A stretch of 37,429 bases of DNA from contig JAJYUU010000034.1 of NCBI GenBank assembly GCA_021792405.1, positions 1 through 37,429 on the forward strand. Reading direction: 5' to 3'. A program made the position numbers and the translations under genes. Of the stretch, positions 16,000 through 24,532 are shown one piece after another. Origin of the DNA: Actinomycetes bacterium (GTDB lineage Bacteria > Actinomycetota > Actinomycetes > Streptosporangiales > Streptosporangiaceae). Under the pieces are notes generated by a model, which saw only the letters and a list, made by a program, of their open reading frames with translations, was not told the origin of the DNA and searched no databases. The number at the start of each line of letters is the position of its first letter. Position 1 is the stretch's first letter.

Positions 16000-17184
16000 T
16001 CACACTCTGGTTCCGGCGAAGGCGTGGTCGAGGTCGGCAGTTGACAGCACCCCGTACACCTGGCCTGACGGCTCGACCAGCAGGTATTCCGATGCGGGGG
16101 CACGACGTACCGCCTCGATCAAGTCCATGCCGGACAAGTCCGCAGACAAGATCATGTCCGGATCCAGGGTCCGGGCAAGCGAGCCAGCGTCGATCCACGG
16201 CCGCCGCTGCTCGGGGGTCGCGATAACGGCGCCCTCATTGACGATAGCGATGGGCTTGGCCTCGTGATCAACTACTACGAGCGCCCTGGCCTGGGCGAGA
16301 TCGGCCCGCCTGATCGCCTCGGCGAGCGGCAGGCTGGACGGGATGGGGATCGCTCGCCGCGCCAGCGCGCGGGCCCTCAAGGCGGGCAACCGCTCGCGGA
16401 CCTTGGCCGACCGGAGCGCCTGGCTGGCGCTCATCCACATGAAAGCGGCAACCGCGACCAGCCAGATGCCGTAGCCGCTTACCAGGCCAATCTGACTATT
16501 GGGCGTGACCACCACCGCCGCCACCAGGGCAATGGCGAGCACCCGGCCGGCCCAGGCAGCCAGCACTGTCGAGTAACCGCTCTTGCCGGTAAGTTTCCAC
16601 AATCCGGCTCGCAGCACCCGCCCGCCGTCGAGCGGCAATCCGGGCAGCAGGTTGAACACTCCCACCACGGCATTAGCCAGGATCAGCCTGTCGATCAGCA
16701 CGCCCGCGATGCCAGGCGGGCTGAGCAGCACGTTCACGCCGATGCCGACCGCGGCCAGGAGCAGCGACATGGCCGGTCCGGCCGCTGACACCAGGAACTC
16801 CCTGCCGGGCGTGGGCGGCTCCTGCTCGATCTCGGAGAAGCCGCCGAGCGGATACAGCAGGATCCGCCGCACCGGCAGCCCGAACCCCCTGGCGACCAGG
16901 CTGTGGCTCAGTTCGTGGATCAAGACAGACAGGTAAAGCAGGACAACGAAGGCAACCGCAACCAGGTAGCGCGGGACAGATCCCTGGACGGTTCCGGGCA
17001 GCGAGTTCGAGTTGGAGTAAAGCACCACCAGCACTGCCGCGACGAGGAACCAGTACGGCGAGATGAACACCGGAATCCCGAACGGCCTGGCGATGATGAT
17101 CCCGAGCCGGGCATCAGATCGTGCCCGCGCCGGACCCGTACGCCCTGCCCGCTGCGGGCCATCCTGCTGGATTCCACCTGCCAC
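16000..17184 (-). CDS. Site-2 protease family M50 metalloprotease with CBS pair
   Basis: An intramembrane zinc protease of 394 residues. The active site is HELSH (His90, Glu91, His94) in a membrane helix, followed by LYPLGGFSEIE, and the third zinc ligand Asp186 in NLLPGLPLDGGRVLR. About six membrane segments precede a C-terminal pair of CBS domains (about 265-390), which usually bind adenine nucleotides; this is the SpoIVFB / Rip3-like architecture. The substrate is unknown, though members often cut anti-sigma factors. The GTG at 17184 lies exactly six bases after TAGCAT (17191-17196), so the mRNA is probably leaderless. The next gene, trmI, follows after about 54 bases and may be cotranscribed. 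Confidence 0.92.
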   Translation of the reverse strand: MAGGIQQDGPQRAGRTGPARARSDARLGIIIARPFGIPVFISPYWFLVAAVLVVLYSNSNSLPGTVQGSVPRYLVAVAFVVLLYLSVLIHELSHSLVARGFGLPVRRILLYPLGGFSEIEQEPPTPGREFLVSAAGPAMSLLLAAVGIGVNVLLSPPGIAGVLIDRLILANAVVGVFNLLPGLPLDGGRVLRAGLWKLTGKSGYSTVLAAWAGRVLAIALVAAVVVTPNSQIGLVSGYGIWLVAVAAFMWMSASQALRSAKVRERLPALRARALARRAIPIPSSLPLAEAIRRADLAQARALVVVDHEAKPIAIVNEGAVIATPEQRRPWIDAGSLARTLDPDMILSADLSGMDLIEAVRRAPASEYLLVEPSGQVYGVLSTADLDHAFAGTRV

Positions 17185-17190
17185 GCCTAG

Positions 17191-17196
17191 ATGCTA
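17191..17196 (-). promoter_or_regulatory. Leaderless -10 box of the M50 protease gene
   Basis: TAGCAT on the minus strand, then CTAGGC, then the GTG start at 17184. The six-base gap places the transcript start at the G of GTG. No Shine-Dalgarno sequence is present. Confidence 0.5.
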
Positions 17197-17291
17197 CGCG
17201 GCAAACCGCAATTGCCGATCCTTTCCGGCTGGCGCGGGAACGGCGGCCGGGTCAGTTGCGGCCGGGCCCAGTGCGCCGAAGGGCGCCCCGA

Positions 17292-17313
17292 TGTCGGAGG
17301 CCTCCCCTACTCT
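17292..17313 (+). promoter_or_regulatory. PafBC-type (RecA-independent DNA damage) promoter of the RecB-family nuclease
   Basis: TGTCGGAG (17292-17299), eight bases, then TACTCT (17308-17313), then six bases to the ATG at 17320. The published mycobacterial RecA-independent damage motif recognised through PafBC is TTGTCRGTG-N8-TANNNT. The match is TGTCGG plus the G at the last position, exact N8 spacing and a perfect TANNNT; one T is replaced by A and the leading T is A. The six-base gap to ATG suggests a leaderless mRNA. pafBC themselves lie in this window. Confidence 0.6.
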
Positions 17314-17319
17314 GCGTGC

Positions 17320-18207
17320 ATGAGCGAAGTGCCCGGGGACGCGAGCGAGCACGGTGGCCCCAGCCTGTCTCCGTCGCGCGCGGCTGACTTCATGACGTGT
17401 CCTTTGCTGTACCGGTTCCGGGTGATTGACCGGCTTCCCGAGCCGCCCAGTCCGGCTGCTGCACGCGGGACGCTGGTGCATGCCGTCCTTGAGCGCCTCT
17501 TCGACGAGCCGGCCAGCGGCCGGACTCCGGCTGCCGCGCGCACCCTGCTAGCGCCCCAGTGGGAGCGCCTGGCCACCGCCGAGCCCCGGATGCAGGAGTT
17601 GTTTGGCGACGATGCCGAGCGCCTCGCGTGGCTGGACGAGGCAGCGCGGATGCTGGACCGCTACTTCACGCTGGAAGATCCAAGCCGGATCGAGCCGAGC
17701 CATCGCGAACTGTCGGTACGCGCACTGCTGGCCTCGGGCCTGACCCTCCGCGGCTACATCGACCGGCTGGATATCGCACCGACCGGCGAGATCCGCATCG
17801 TTGACTACAAGACCGGCACCGCTCCGCGCGAGGAGTATGAAGCGAGAGCACTATTTCAGATGAAGTTCTATGCGGTCGTGCTCTGGCGCACGCTTGGCAC
17901 GGTTCCCCGCCTGCTCCAGTTGATCTACCTCGGGAACGGGGAAATCGTCCGGTACTCGCCGGACGAGGCCGACCTGCTGGCCACCGAACGCAAGATCAAC
18001 GCCATCTGGCAGGCGATCGACCGTGCCCAGGCATCAGGCGACTGGCGCCCGCACCAGAGCAAGCTCTGCGACTGGTGCTCTTACCAGGCGCTATGCCCGG
18101 TGTTCGGCGGCACTCCGCCGCCTTTGCCAGCCATGGAAGGGCCAGTTGCCCCGCTACCGGAATCGCCGGAACCGCCGCGCCCGGCGCCCGAGGCTACCGC
18201 CGTCTGA
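17320..18207 (+). CDS. RecB-family PD-(D/E)XK nuclease with Fe-S cluster
   Basis: A 295-residue stand-alone nuclease of the RecB / AddB C-terminal type. The catalytic signature is GTLVHAVLERLF with the conserved His, Asp148 in YIDRLD, and Asp162-Tyr-Lys164 in IRIVDYKTG, followed by the QMKFYAVVLW helix. Four cysteines (Cys27 in TCPLLYRF; Cys250, Cys253 and Cys259 in LCDWCSYQALCP) match the 4Fe-4S staple of this superfamily. It should bind and cut DNA during repair, but no helicase is fused. The ATG at 17320 is chosen since it follows a TACTCT -10 by six bases; the reading frame is open further upstream without homology. A Pro-rich C-terminus ends it. The neighbour trmI is the same as for Rv2119 of M. 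tuberculosis. Confidence 0.88.
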   Translation: MSEVPGDASEHGGPSLSPSRAADFMTCPLLYRFRVIDRLPEPPSPAAARGTLVHAVLERLFDEPASGRTPAAARTLLAPQWERLATAEPRMQELFGDDAERLAWLDEAARMLDRYFTLEDPSRIEPSHRELSVRALLASGLTLRGYIDRLDIAPTGEIRIVDYKTGTAPREEYEARALFQMKFYAVVLWRTLGTVPRLLQLIYLGNGEIVRYSPDEADLLATERKINAIWQAIDRAQASGDWRPHQSKLCDWCSYQALCPVFGGTPPPLPAMEGPVAPLPESPEPPRPAPEATAV

Positions 18208-18231
18208 GTCTGCCAACAGACACGATATTAC

Positions 18232-18261
18232 TTGACAGCGCTAGCGAAGATTACCTATTGT
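18232..18261 (+). promoter_or_regulatory. Probable sigma-A-type promoter of the peptide transporter operon
   Basis: A perfect -35 TTGACA (18232-18237) is followed after 18 bases by TATTGT (18256-18261), four of six matches to the -10 consensus. Transcription would start near 18268, giving a leader of almost 300 nt before the first gene. A second hexamer, TATAAC (18541-18546), lies just before the ribosome site but lacks a -35. Confidence 0.5.
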
Positions 18262-18270
18262 CGGATTTGC

Positions 18271-18419
18271 CGGGCGGGCCGGACGAACTTTGACGTGCGG
18301 CCCGCCCGCTACGGGGCCCCCTGGACCTTGAGGTCCAGCCAGTCCCCAACGGCCCGCAGAGCGGCGCCTCGCGCCGCCGGGCGCTAGCGGCCAACCGTGA
18401 AGGCCGGGTGGGTCACCCG
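18271..18419 (+). other. Leader with four consecutive perfect hairpins (possible regulatory RNA or terminator cluster)
   Basis: The 358-base gap between the nuclease and the transporter genes holds no gene. Its first half has four perfect inverted repeats: 18271-18280 with 18299-18308 (10 bp, 18-nt loop); 18321-18327 with 18332-18338 (7 bp, TTGA loop); 18361-18367 with 18371-18377 (7 bp, CTC loop); 18405-18410 with 18414-18419 (6 bp, GGT loop). The first begins about three bases after the predicted transcript start. They may form a structured leader that senses a ligand or controls elongation, or terminate the nuclease transcript; no U-tract follows any of them. I do not recognise a known riboswitch. 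Confidence 0.5.
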
Positions 18420-18455
18420 CCAGTGTGAGCCGACGTGCCGCCTGCCCTCGCACGA

Positions 18456-18503
18456 CCGTGTCACTGCGGCCGGCGCCGTGTCAAAGCGTCCGTGTCAAAG
18501 CGT
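18456..18503 (+). repeat. Tandem 14-base repeat (CCGTGTCAAAGCGT) plus degenerate copy before the transporter operon
   Basis: CCGTGTCAAAGCGT occurs exactly twice head to tail at 18476-18489 and 18490-18503. A related CCGTGTCACTGCG stands at 18456-18468, 20 bases before the first copy. The array ends 62 bases before the start codon. It looks like an operator with repeated protein contacts, or a recent duplication. Confidence 0.55.
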
Positions 18504-18565
18504 TATTCAAGTTCGCTTCCGGATGTGGCCTGCGACACAGTATAACTCTCGCTAAGGAGGCAGTG

Positions 18566-20305
18566 ATGCGACAGATCAGACCAAAAACAGCTCATCTCAC
18601 TGGCCGCCGGACCACGATGGCGACCCTGGCCGGGCTGGCAGTGCTTGCCCTGGCGGCCGCGGGATGCGGGAACAGCGCGGGCCCAAGCAGCAAACCAAGC
18701 ACGGGCGCCGGATCCGCCCATCAGGGCGGCGTCTTCACGATCCTGGCCAATTCATCGTTCGGTGTCGCTGACCCGGCGCAGAACTACACCCTGGAAGAGT
18801 GGCAGCTGCTGATCGACACCCATGACGGCCTCGTCGGCTTCGCCAAGGTCGGCGGACTGCCCGGAACGAAGATCGTGCCAGACCTCGCGACGTCAATCCC
18901 GATACCGACCAACGGCGGCAAGACCTACGTGTTCCACATTCGGCGGGGCATCAAATTCTCGAACGGGCAGACGCTCACCCCGAGTGCCTTCGTCACGACG
19001 TTCGACCGTCAGTTCACCGTGCCAGGCCCGACTTCCTTCTACAGCGGCATCGTCGGCGCCAGCAAGTGCAGCGTCAAGGGCTGCAACCTGGCCAAGTCCG
19101 GTGGCGTCATCGCCAACGACTCGGCCTACACGCTGACGATCAACCTGACCGCGCCGGACCCGGAGTTCATGGACCAGCTGACGCTGCCGTTCGCCTACGC
19201 CGTCCCGCCGAACACGTCGCTTAAGCTCACCGGCAACAACGTTCCCCCCGGCACCGGCCCGTACATGTGGAAGTCCTACAACCCCAACACCGAGGCCGTG
19301 CTGGTGCGTAACCCGTACTTCCACGTCTGGAGCAAGATCGCGCAGCCGAACGGCTACCCGAACGAGATCATCGAGAAGTACGGCCTCCAGGTCTCGGACG
19401 AGGTGACCGAAGTCGAGAATGGCGAGGCACAGGAGGTCTTCGACGGCGACCAGATCCCGTCTGACCAGCTGTCCACGCTGAACAGCCCGCAGTACGCCGG
19501 CCAGGTGCATGTCAACACGCTGACCGCGGACTGGTACATGGCGCTGAACACGCAGCGACCGCCGTTCAACAACCTACAGGCGCGCCAGGCCATTAACTAC
19601 GCGGCCAACCGCACCGCCTACGTCAAGATCGCCGGCGGCCCGTCCCTGGCGGTGCCCGCCTGCCAGATCCTGCCGCCGAACTTCCCGTCCTACAAGCCCT
19701 ACTGCCCGTACACCACAGGGCCGCAGACGACCTGGTCAGGGCCGAACCTGGCCAAGGCCAGGGCACTGGTCAAGGCGTCCGGCACCTACGGCGACAAGGT
19801 CGTGGTGGACAGTACCAACGACCAGGTGGGCACGGAACTGGCCGAGCAGATGGTGTCCGATCTGAACTCCATCGGCTACAAGGCGAGCACCCAGCTGCTC
19901 TCCGGCTCGGTTCAGTACCCGTTCGTCCAGAACTCGGCCAACTGGAGCAAGTGGAACGTCGCCTGGTCGGCCTGGTACCAGGACTATCCGGCGCCGTCAG
20001 ACTTCCTCAACGTGCTGCTGGGCTGCGGGTCCATCCACAAGAACAGTGACGCGAGCCCGAACATCGCGGCATTCTGCGACCCCGCCATCCAGAAGCTGAT
20101 CAACCAGGCAGAAGCCGACGGGTCCACCAACCCCGCTAAGGCTGCCGCGCTGTGGACGCAGATCGACCACATGGACACGCAGCAGGCGCCATGGGTCGAC
20201 CTGTACAACCCGAAGCAGATCGACTTCCTGGCGAAGAATGTCCACGGCTACGAGTGGAACCCGCAGTGGTACATCCTGATCGACCAGCTCTGGCTCTCGA
20301 AGTAG
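18566..20305 (+). CDS. ABC transporter extracellular solute-binding lipoprotein, family 5 (peptide/nickel type)
   Basis: This lipoprotein captures the substrate outside the cell for the importer encoded downstream. The 579-residue protein has an N-terminal signal peptide with lipobox AAGC and lipid-anchor Cys34. The rest is an SBP_bac_5 domain: YVFHIRRGIKFSNGQTL, GTGPYMWKSYNPN, LVRNPYFHVW, VARAAINYA-like RQAINYAANR, and a C-terminal PWVDLYNPKQIDF. An RR pair in TGRRTTMATLAG precedes the hydrophobic core, so Tat export is possible but the motif is weak. The ATG at 18566 is preceded by AAGGAGG with five bases between. The substrate may be oligopeptides; sequence does not settle it. It is first of a five-gene operon. 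Confidence 0.92.
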   Translation: MRQIRPKTAHLTGRRTTMATLAGLAVLALAAAGCGNSAGPSSKPSTGAGSAHQGGVFTILANSSFGVADPAQNYTLEEWQLLIDTHDGLVGFAKVGGLPGTKIVPDLATSIPIPTNGGKTYVFHIRRGIKFSNGQTLTPSAFVTTFDRQFTVPGPTSFYSGIVGASKCSVKGCNLAKSGGVIANDSAYTLTINLTAPDPEFMDQLTLPFAYAVPPNTSLKLTGNNVPPGTGPYMWKSYNPNTEAVLVRNPYFHVWSKIAQPNGYPNEIIEKYGLQVSDEVTEVENGEAQEVFDGDQIPSDQLSTLNSPQYAGQVHVNTLTADWYMALNTQRPPFNNLQARQAINYAANRTAYVKIAGGPSLAVPACQILPPNFPSYKPYCPYTTGPQTTWSGPNLAKARALVKASGTYGDKVVVDSTNDQVGTELAEQMVSDLNSIGYKASTQLLSGSVQYPFVQNSANWSKWNVAWSAWYQDYPAPSDFLNVLLGCGSIHKNSDASPNIAAFCDPAIQKLINQAEADGSTNPAKAAALWTQIDHMDTQQAPWVDLYNPKQIDFLAKNVHGYEWNPQWYILIDQLWLSK

Positions 20306-20333
20306 GCGGCCGGATCCTGGCGGAGATCAGATT

Positions 20334-21377
20334 ATGGCTGCTGTAGCTGAGCAGGTCACGTCCACCGGGTTGCGGTCGGCCGCGGTCGGCCGCAACCCGT
20401 GGGCGCTGGCCTGGCGCAGGCTCAGGCGCAACCGCCTCGCGCTGGCGGCGCTCGGCCTGCTTCTCCTGCTCATCGTCGTGTGCTTGGCCGCGCCGCTGTA
20501 CGCGCACGACGTGGCGCACGACGGGAACGTGCTCGGTCCCAACCTCAACGGCACGACGATCGTGGGCGGCAAGGTCGTGCCGGTCATGCAGGAAGGCGGC
20601 GGGATACTCAAGCTGGGCGAGACGCCGATCGGGCCGACGTGGGACCTCCACCACTATTTCCTCGGCGCCGACAACATCGGTCGTGACGTTGCGGCACTGC
20701 TCCTCTACGGCGGCCGCGCCTCGCTGCAGATCGGCATCTGCTCCGCCCTGCTGTGCTGCATCGTCGCCACGATCGTCGCGCTGATCGCCGGCTTCTTCGG
20801 CGGGCTGACTGACGCGATCTTGTCGCGACTGATGGACGTGATCTGGGCGTTCCCTGTCTACCTGCTGGCGATCTCGCTGGCGACCGAGCTGCTGACCCAC
20901 TCCAACGGGATCCAGATCGGATTCCTGCACGTCAGCGCGACCAGCCTGTGGACGCCGACGGTCATCATCGCGTTCATCTACGTGCCGTACGTCTACCGGC
21001 CGGTTCGCGGCCAGGTGCTCTCAGTCGCCAGCAAGGAGTTCGTCGAGGCCGCGATCGCCCAGGGCGCATCGAACTTCCGGCTGATCTTCTCGGAGATCCT
21101 GCCGAACGTGGTGTCGACCGTCATCGTGCTGCTGCCGCTGATGATCGCCACTACGATCCTTACCGAGTCGGCGCTGTCTTACCTCTCCGTTGGCGTGCAG
21201 CCGCCCAATGTCAGCTGGGGCACGATCATCTCCGATGGGCAGGACCTGCTCTACACCCGGCCGTGGGTCTCCCTCGCGCCGGGAATCATGATCGTGCTCA
21301 CGGTGCTGGCGCTCAACGTACTTGGCGACGGAGTGCGAGACGCGCTCGACCCGCGCGCGAAGCTGCGGGTGCGGTAG
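20334..21377 (+). CDS. ABC transporter permease, DppC/OppC type
   Basis: Inner-membrane permease of the peptide-type importer, 347 residues. The N-terminal OppC-type segment (NPWALAWRRLRRNRLALAALG) precedes the first membrane helix. A periplasmic stretch follows with LGADNIGRDVAALLLYGGRASLQIG, a hallmark of DppC. Five more helices follow, and the EAA loop that contacts the ATPases reads EFVEAAIAQGASNFRLIF (near residue 235). The C-terminus, LGDGVRDALDPRAKLRVR, is typical. The ATG at 20334 has GGAG eight bases upstream and lies 28 bases after the binding-protein gene. DppC precedes DppB here, the reverse of the common order. Confidence 0.92.
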   Translation: MAAVAEQVTSTGLRSAAVGRNPWALAWRRLRRNRLALAALGLLLLLIVVCLAAPLYAHDVAHDGNVLGPNLNGTTIVGGKVVPVMQEGGGILKLGETPIGPTWDLHHYFLGADNIGRDVAALLLYGGRASLQIGICSALLCCIVATIVALIAGFFGGLTDAILSRLMDVIWAFPVYLLAISLATELLTHSNGIQIGFLHVSATSLWTPTVIIAFIYVPYVYRPVRGQVLSVASKEFVEAAIAQGASNFRLIFSEILPNVVSTVIVLLPLMIATTILTESALSYLSVGVQPPNVSWGTIISDGQDLLYTRPWVSLAPGIMIVLTVLALNVLGDGVRDALDPRAKLRVR

Positions 21378-21408
21378 CGATGGTCATGCCCCGGAGCGGG
21401 TGCCGCCC

Positions 21409-22377
21409 GTGCTGACCTTCATCATCCGTCGCACGCTGTGGACTGTAGTCGTGATGTTCGTGATCACGGTCGTGGTGTTCTTCATCTTCTTCAAGACGCC
21501 GGGCGTCGACCCGGCCCGCGCCCTGGCAGGCCGCAACCCGAGCCCGCAGACGCTGGCCGAGGTCCGGGCTCAGCTCGGCCTCAACCGGCCACTGCTCGTG
21601 CAGTACGGGCTGATGATGAAGCGGATCTTCATCACCCGCAACCTGGTGTCCTACTCAGACCAGGGCCAGCTGGTCATCCCGGAGATCTTCGCCGCGGCGC
21701 CCGCGACGCTGTCGCTGGTCTTCGGTGCGGCGATCATATGGATCGTCATGGCCATCGTGATGGGCGTGGCCGCGGCCAGGCTGCGCGGCCGGATTTATGA
21801 CCCGATCCTGATGATTCTGGCCCTGATCGGCCTGTCCGCGCCGGTCTTCTGGATCGGGCAGGTCGCCAACCTCATCACCCAGGGCGGGCTGCACAACAGC
21901 GTGTTCAGCTGGGTGCCGCCGCTGGGCTATACGTCGTTCACCGTCAGCCCGCTGCACTGGTTCACCGGGCTGGTATTCCCGTGGATCACTTTGTCGATTC
22001 TGTACATCGGCTTCTATGCCCGGGTGCTGCGGGCCAACCTGCTGGAGATCCAGACGGAGGATTACGTCCGCACGGCGCGCGCCAAGGGATTGTCGGAACG
22101 GCGGGTCCTGCTCAGGCATACGCTGCGCACATCAATGATCACTTTCGTCAGCCTGTTCGGCCTGGACTTCGGGGCACTCGTAGGTGGCGGCGCGATCCTT
22201 ACTGAGGTGGTGTTCGGCATTCACGGCGTGGGCTTCCTGACCTGGCAAGCGCTTCAGAACCTCGATCTGCCGACGATCATGGCCGTGGTCATCTACGGTG
22301 CGTTCTTCATCGTGCTGATGAACGCGCTGGTCGATATCGCCTATGCGTGGCTCGACCCGAGAGTGCGGCCAGCCTGA
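21409..22377 (+). CDS. ABC transporter permease, DppB/OppB type
   Basis: Second permease subunit, about 322 residues. It begins LTFIIRRTLWTVVVMFVITVVVFF, the usual OppB N-terminal helix, followed by the LGLNRPLLVQYGLMMKR segment and five further helices. The EAA loop is EDYVRTARAKGLSERRV, and the C-terminus ends in ALVDIAYAWLDPRVR. The start is GTG 21409 or GTG 21400; GGAG at 21393-21396 is 12 or 3 bases away, so neither is ideal. I took 21409 because it gives the family N-terminus. Its stop TGA shares one base with the ATG of the next gene (TGATG), indicating translational coupling. Confidence 0.92.
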   Translation: MLTFIIRRTLWTVVVMFVITVVVFFIFFKTPGVDPARALAGRNPSPQTLAEVRAQLGLNRPLLVQYGLMMKRIFITRNLVSYSDQGQLVIPEIFAAAPATLSLVFGAAIIWIVMAIVMGVAAARLRGRIYDPILMILALIGLSAPVFWIGQVANLITQGGLHNSVFSWVPPLGYTSFTVSPLHWFTGLVFPWITLSILYIGFYARVLRANLLEIQTEDYVRTARAKGLSERRVLLRHTLRTSMITFVSLFGLDFGALVGGGAILTEVVFGIHGVGFLTWQALQNLDLPTIMAVVIYGAFFIVLMNALVDIAYAWLDPRVRPA

Positions 22378-23405
22378 TGGCAGATCCGCTGCTGGACATC
22401 CGCAACCTCAAGGTCGCCTTCCGGACCGACGACGGCCTCGTGCGGGCCGTGGATGGCGTATCGCTCTCGTTGTACGAGGGCGAGACGCTCGGCATCGTCG
22501 GCGAGTCTGGCTCGGGCAAGAGCGTGACCATGATGTCGGTGATGCGCCTGATCACCGACCCTAACGCCCAGTTCGATGGCGAGGTGATCTACAAGGGCAC
22601 CAACCTGATGGGCATGTCCCAGGACCAGATCAGGTCGATCCGCGGGGCTGGCATCAGCATGATCTTTCAGGATCCGATGACCTCGCTGAATCCCGTCTAT
22701 AAGGTCGGCTGGCAGATCGAAGAGCAGATCCGCGAGCACGAGCACGTCAGCCGGCCGGCCGCCAGGGATCGCGCGGTCGAGTTGCTGACCGCGGTCGGCA
22801 TCCCGAACGCGCGGGAACGGGCCGATGCCTATCCGCACCAGTTCTCCGGCGGCATGCGGCAGCGAGTCATGATCGCGATGGCGGTGTCCTGCAATCCCGA
22901 CGTGCTGATCGCCGACGAGCCGACGACCGCGCTCGACGTCACGATCCAGGCGCAGATCCTGTCTCTCATCAAGAAGCTCAAGCAGGACTTTGGCACCGCC
23001 GTGGTGCTGATCACCCACGACATGGGCGTCGTCGCGGACATGGCCGACCGGATAGCAGTGATGTACGCCGGCCGGATCATCGAGCAGGGCACGCAGCGGG
23101 AGCTGTTCTATGACCCGCAGCATCCCTACACCTGGGGACTGCTCGGATCTATCGCGCGACTCGACCGGCCCCGGCCGCGGCGGCTGACCGCCATCCCGGG
23201 CCTGCCCCCGTCATTGATGCAGCTCCCGGTCGGCTGCGCGTTCGGCGAGCGCTGCGCTCACCGGTTCGAGCGATGCCGCGAGACGCCGCTGCTGCTCGAC
23301 CGTGCCGGCCCGGGTCACCTGGACGCATGCCACCTGAGCGCCCAGCAGAAGCAGGACGTCAGGGATCGGACGATTCACCCTGAGCTGGTGGAGGAGAGAC
23401 CGTGA
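22377..23405 (+). CDS. ABC transporter ATP-binding protein, DppD/OppD type
   Basis: Cytoplasmic ATPase of the importer, 342 residues. Walker A is GESGSGKS, the Q-loop is [12 protein letters not shown], the signature is FSGGMRQRV, Walker B is [12 protein letters not shown], and the switch histidine is in LITHDMG. The C-terminal oligopeptide-transporter domain has cysteines in [16 protein letters not shown] and DACH; some members of this group hold an Fe-S cluster there. The ATG at 22377 overlaps the previous stop by one base, so the ORF is read by reinitiation. Its own stop overlaps the GTG of the following gene. Confidence 0.94.
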   Translation: MADPLLDIRNLKVAFRTDDGLVRAVDGVSLSLYEGETLGIVGESGSGKSVTMMSVMRLITDPNAQFDGEVIYKGTNLMGMSQDQIRSIRGAGISMIFQDPMTSLNPVYKVGWQIEEQIREHEHVSRPAARDRAVELLTAVGIPNARERADAYPHQFSGGMRQRVMIAMAVSCNPDVLIADEPTTALDVTIQAQILSLIKKLKQDFGTAVVLITHDMGVVADMADRIAVMYAGRIIEQGTQRELFYDPQHPYTWGLLGSIARLDRPRPRRLTAIPGLPPSLMQLPVGCAFGERCAHRFERCRETPLLLDRAGPGHLDACHLSAQQKQDVRDRTIHPELVEERP

Positions 23406-24514
23406 CCGACGGAGCCGTTGAGCTCGCGCTGCTCGAGGAAGGCCCGGCGGTAGCCAAGGGCGACGTGCTGCTGCGGGCCGACCATCTGAAGAAGTACTTC
23501 CCGATCAAGAGCGGCATCCTGATCCAGCGCGAAGTCGCCCGCGTGCATGCCGTCGACGATGTGAGCTTCGAGTTGCGGGCCGGTGAGACACTCGGCCTCG
23601 TCGGCGAGTCGGGCTGCGGGAAGTCGACGCTGGCCAGGTGCATCGCGCGGCTGTACGACATCACCAGCGGGTCGCTGGAATTCGAGGGCACGGACATCTC
23701 CAAGTACTCCCGCCGTCAGCTCCGGGCGGTCCGGCGCGACCTCCAGATGATCTTCCAGGATCCGTACGCGTCCCTGAACCCGCGCAAGCGCGTCGGTGCG
23801 ATCATCTCCGACCCGCTTCGCATCCACCGGGCGGGCAGCCGCGACCAGATCAGAAGGCGGATCCTAGAGCTGCTTGAGCTGGTCGGCTTGTCCGCAGAGC
23901 ACATCAACCGCTATCCGCACGAGTTTTCGGGTGGCCAGCGGCAGCGCATCGGGGTCGCGCGCGCCCTTGCGCTCAAGCCGAAACTAGTGATCGCCGACGA
24001 GCCGGTGTCCGCGCTCGATGTGTCCATCCGGGCGCAGGTGATCAACCTGCTCGACGATCTCCAGGATGAACTAGGCCTGACCTACATCTTCATCGCGCAC
24101 GATCTCGGCGTCGTCCGGCACGTGTCCGACCGTATCGCGGTCATGTACCTTGGCAAGATCGTCGAGATCTCCCCGGCCGAGGAGTTGTACCAGCGGCCAG
24201 TCCATCCTTATACCGAGGCCCTGCTGTCGGCGGTGCCGGTTCCCGACCCAGACTTGTCAGCGAGCCGCCAGCGGCTGGTGCTGGAAGGCGACGTGCCGAG
24301 CCCGATCGACCCGCCGAGCGGCTGCCGGTTCCACCCGCGCTGCCGGTACGCCACGCAGGTGTGCAAGGCGGCGGAGCCGCCCCTGGTTCAGCACGGCAGC
24401 CTGGGCCATCTAGCCGCCTGTCACCACCCGCTGAGCTTGCAGACCCAGGTAGGCGCCTGGGCCACCGTGCCCGTGAGCGCCGAGACGCCGCTGAGCGAGA
24501 CCGCGACCACCTGA
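23402..24514 (+). CDS. ABC transporter ATP-binding protein, DppF/OppF type
   Basis: Second ATPase of the importer, 370 residues, pairing with the DppD-type subunit. It has [10 protein letters not shown], the OppF N-terminal motif, Walker [11 protein letters not shown]-loop [16 protein letters not shown], signature [14 protein letters not shown], Walker [13 protein letters not shown] and switch AHDLG. The C-terminal domain has [14 protein letters not shown] and ACHH. The GTG at 23402 overlaps the DppD stop (GTGA) and is preceded by GGAGGAG. It is the last gene of the operon; the stop faces the stop of a minus-strand gene 18 bases on, and I see no clear terminator hairpin there. Confidence 0.94.
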   Translation: MTDGAVELALLEEGPAVAKGDVLLRADHLKKYFPIKSGILIQREVARVHAVDDVSFELRAGETLGLVGESGCGKSTLARCIARLYDITSGSLEFEGTDISKYSRRQLRAVRRDLQMIFQDPYASLNPRKRVGAIISDPLRIHRAGSRDQIRRRILELLELVGLSAEHINRYPHEFSGGQRQRIGVARALALKPKLVIADEPVSALDVSIRAQVINLLDDLQDELGLTYIFIAHDLGVVRHVSDRIAVMYLGKIVEISPAEELYQRPVHPYTEALLSAVPVPDPDLSASRQRLVLEGDVPSPIDPPSGCRFHPRCRYATQVCKAAEPPLVQHGSLGHLAACHHPLSLQTQVGAWATVPVSAETPLSETATT

Positions 24515-24532
24515 CCTCACCCCTCGCCAGGC

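Noticed and set aside
18566-18670. Twin-arginine signal in the solute-binding lipoprotein
   Set aside because: RR is present in TGRRTTMATLAG, but the residues after it do not fit the S/T-R-R-x-F-L-K pattern; ordinary Sec lipoprotein export is more likely.
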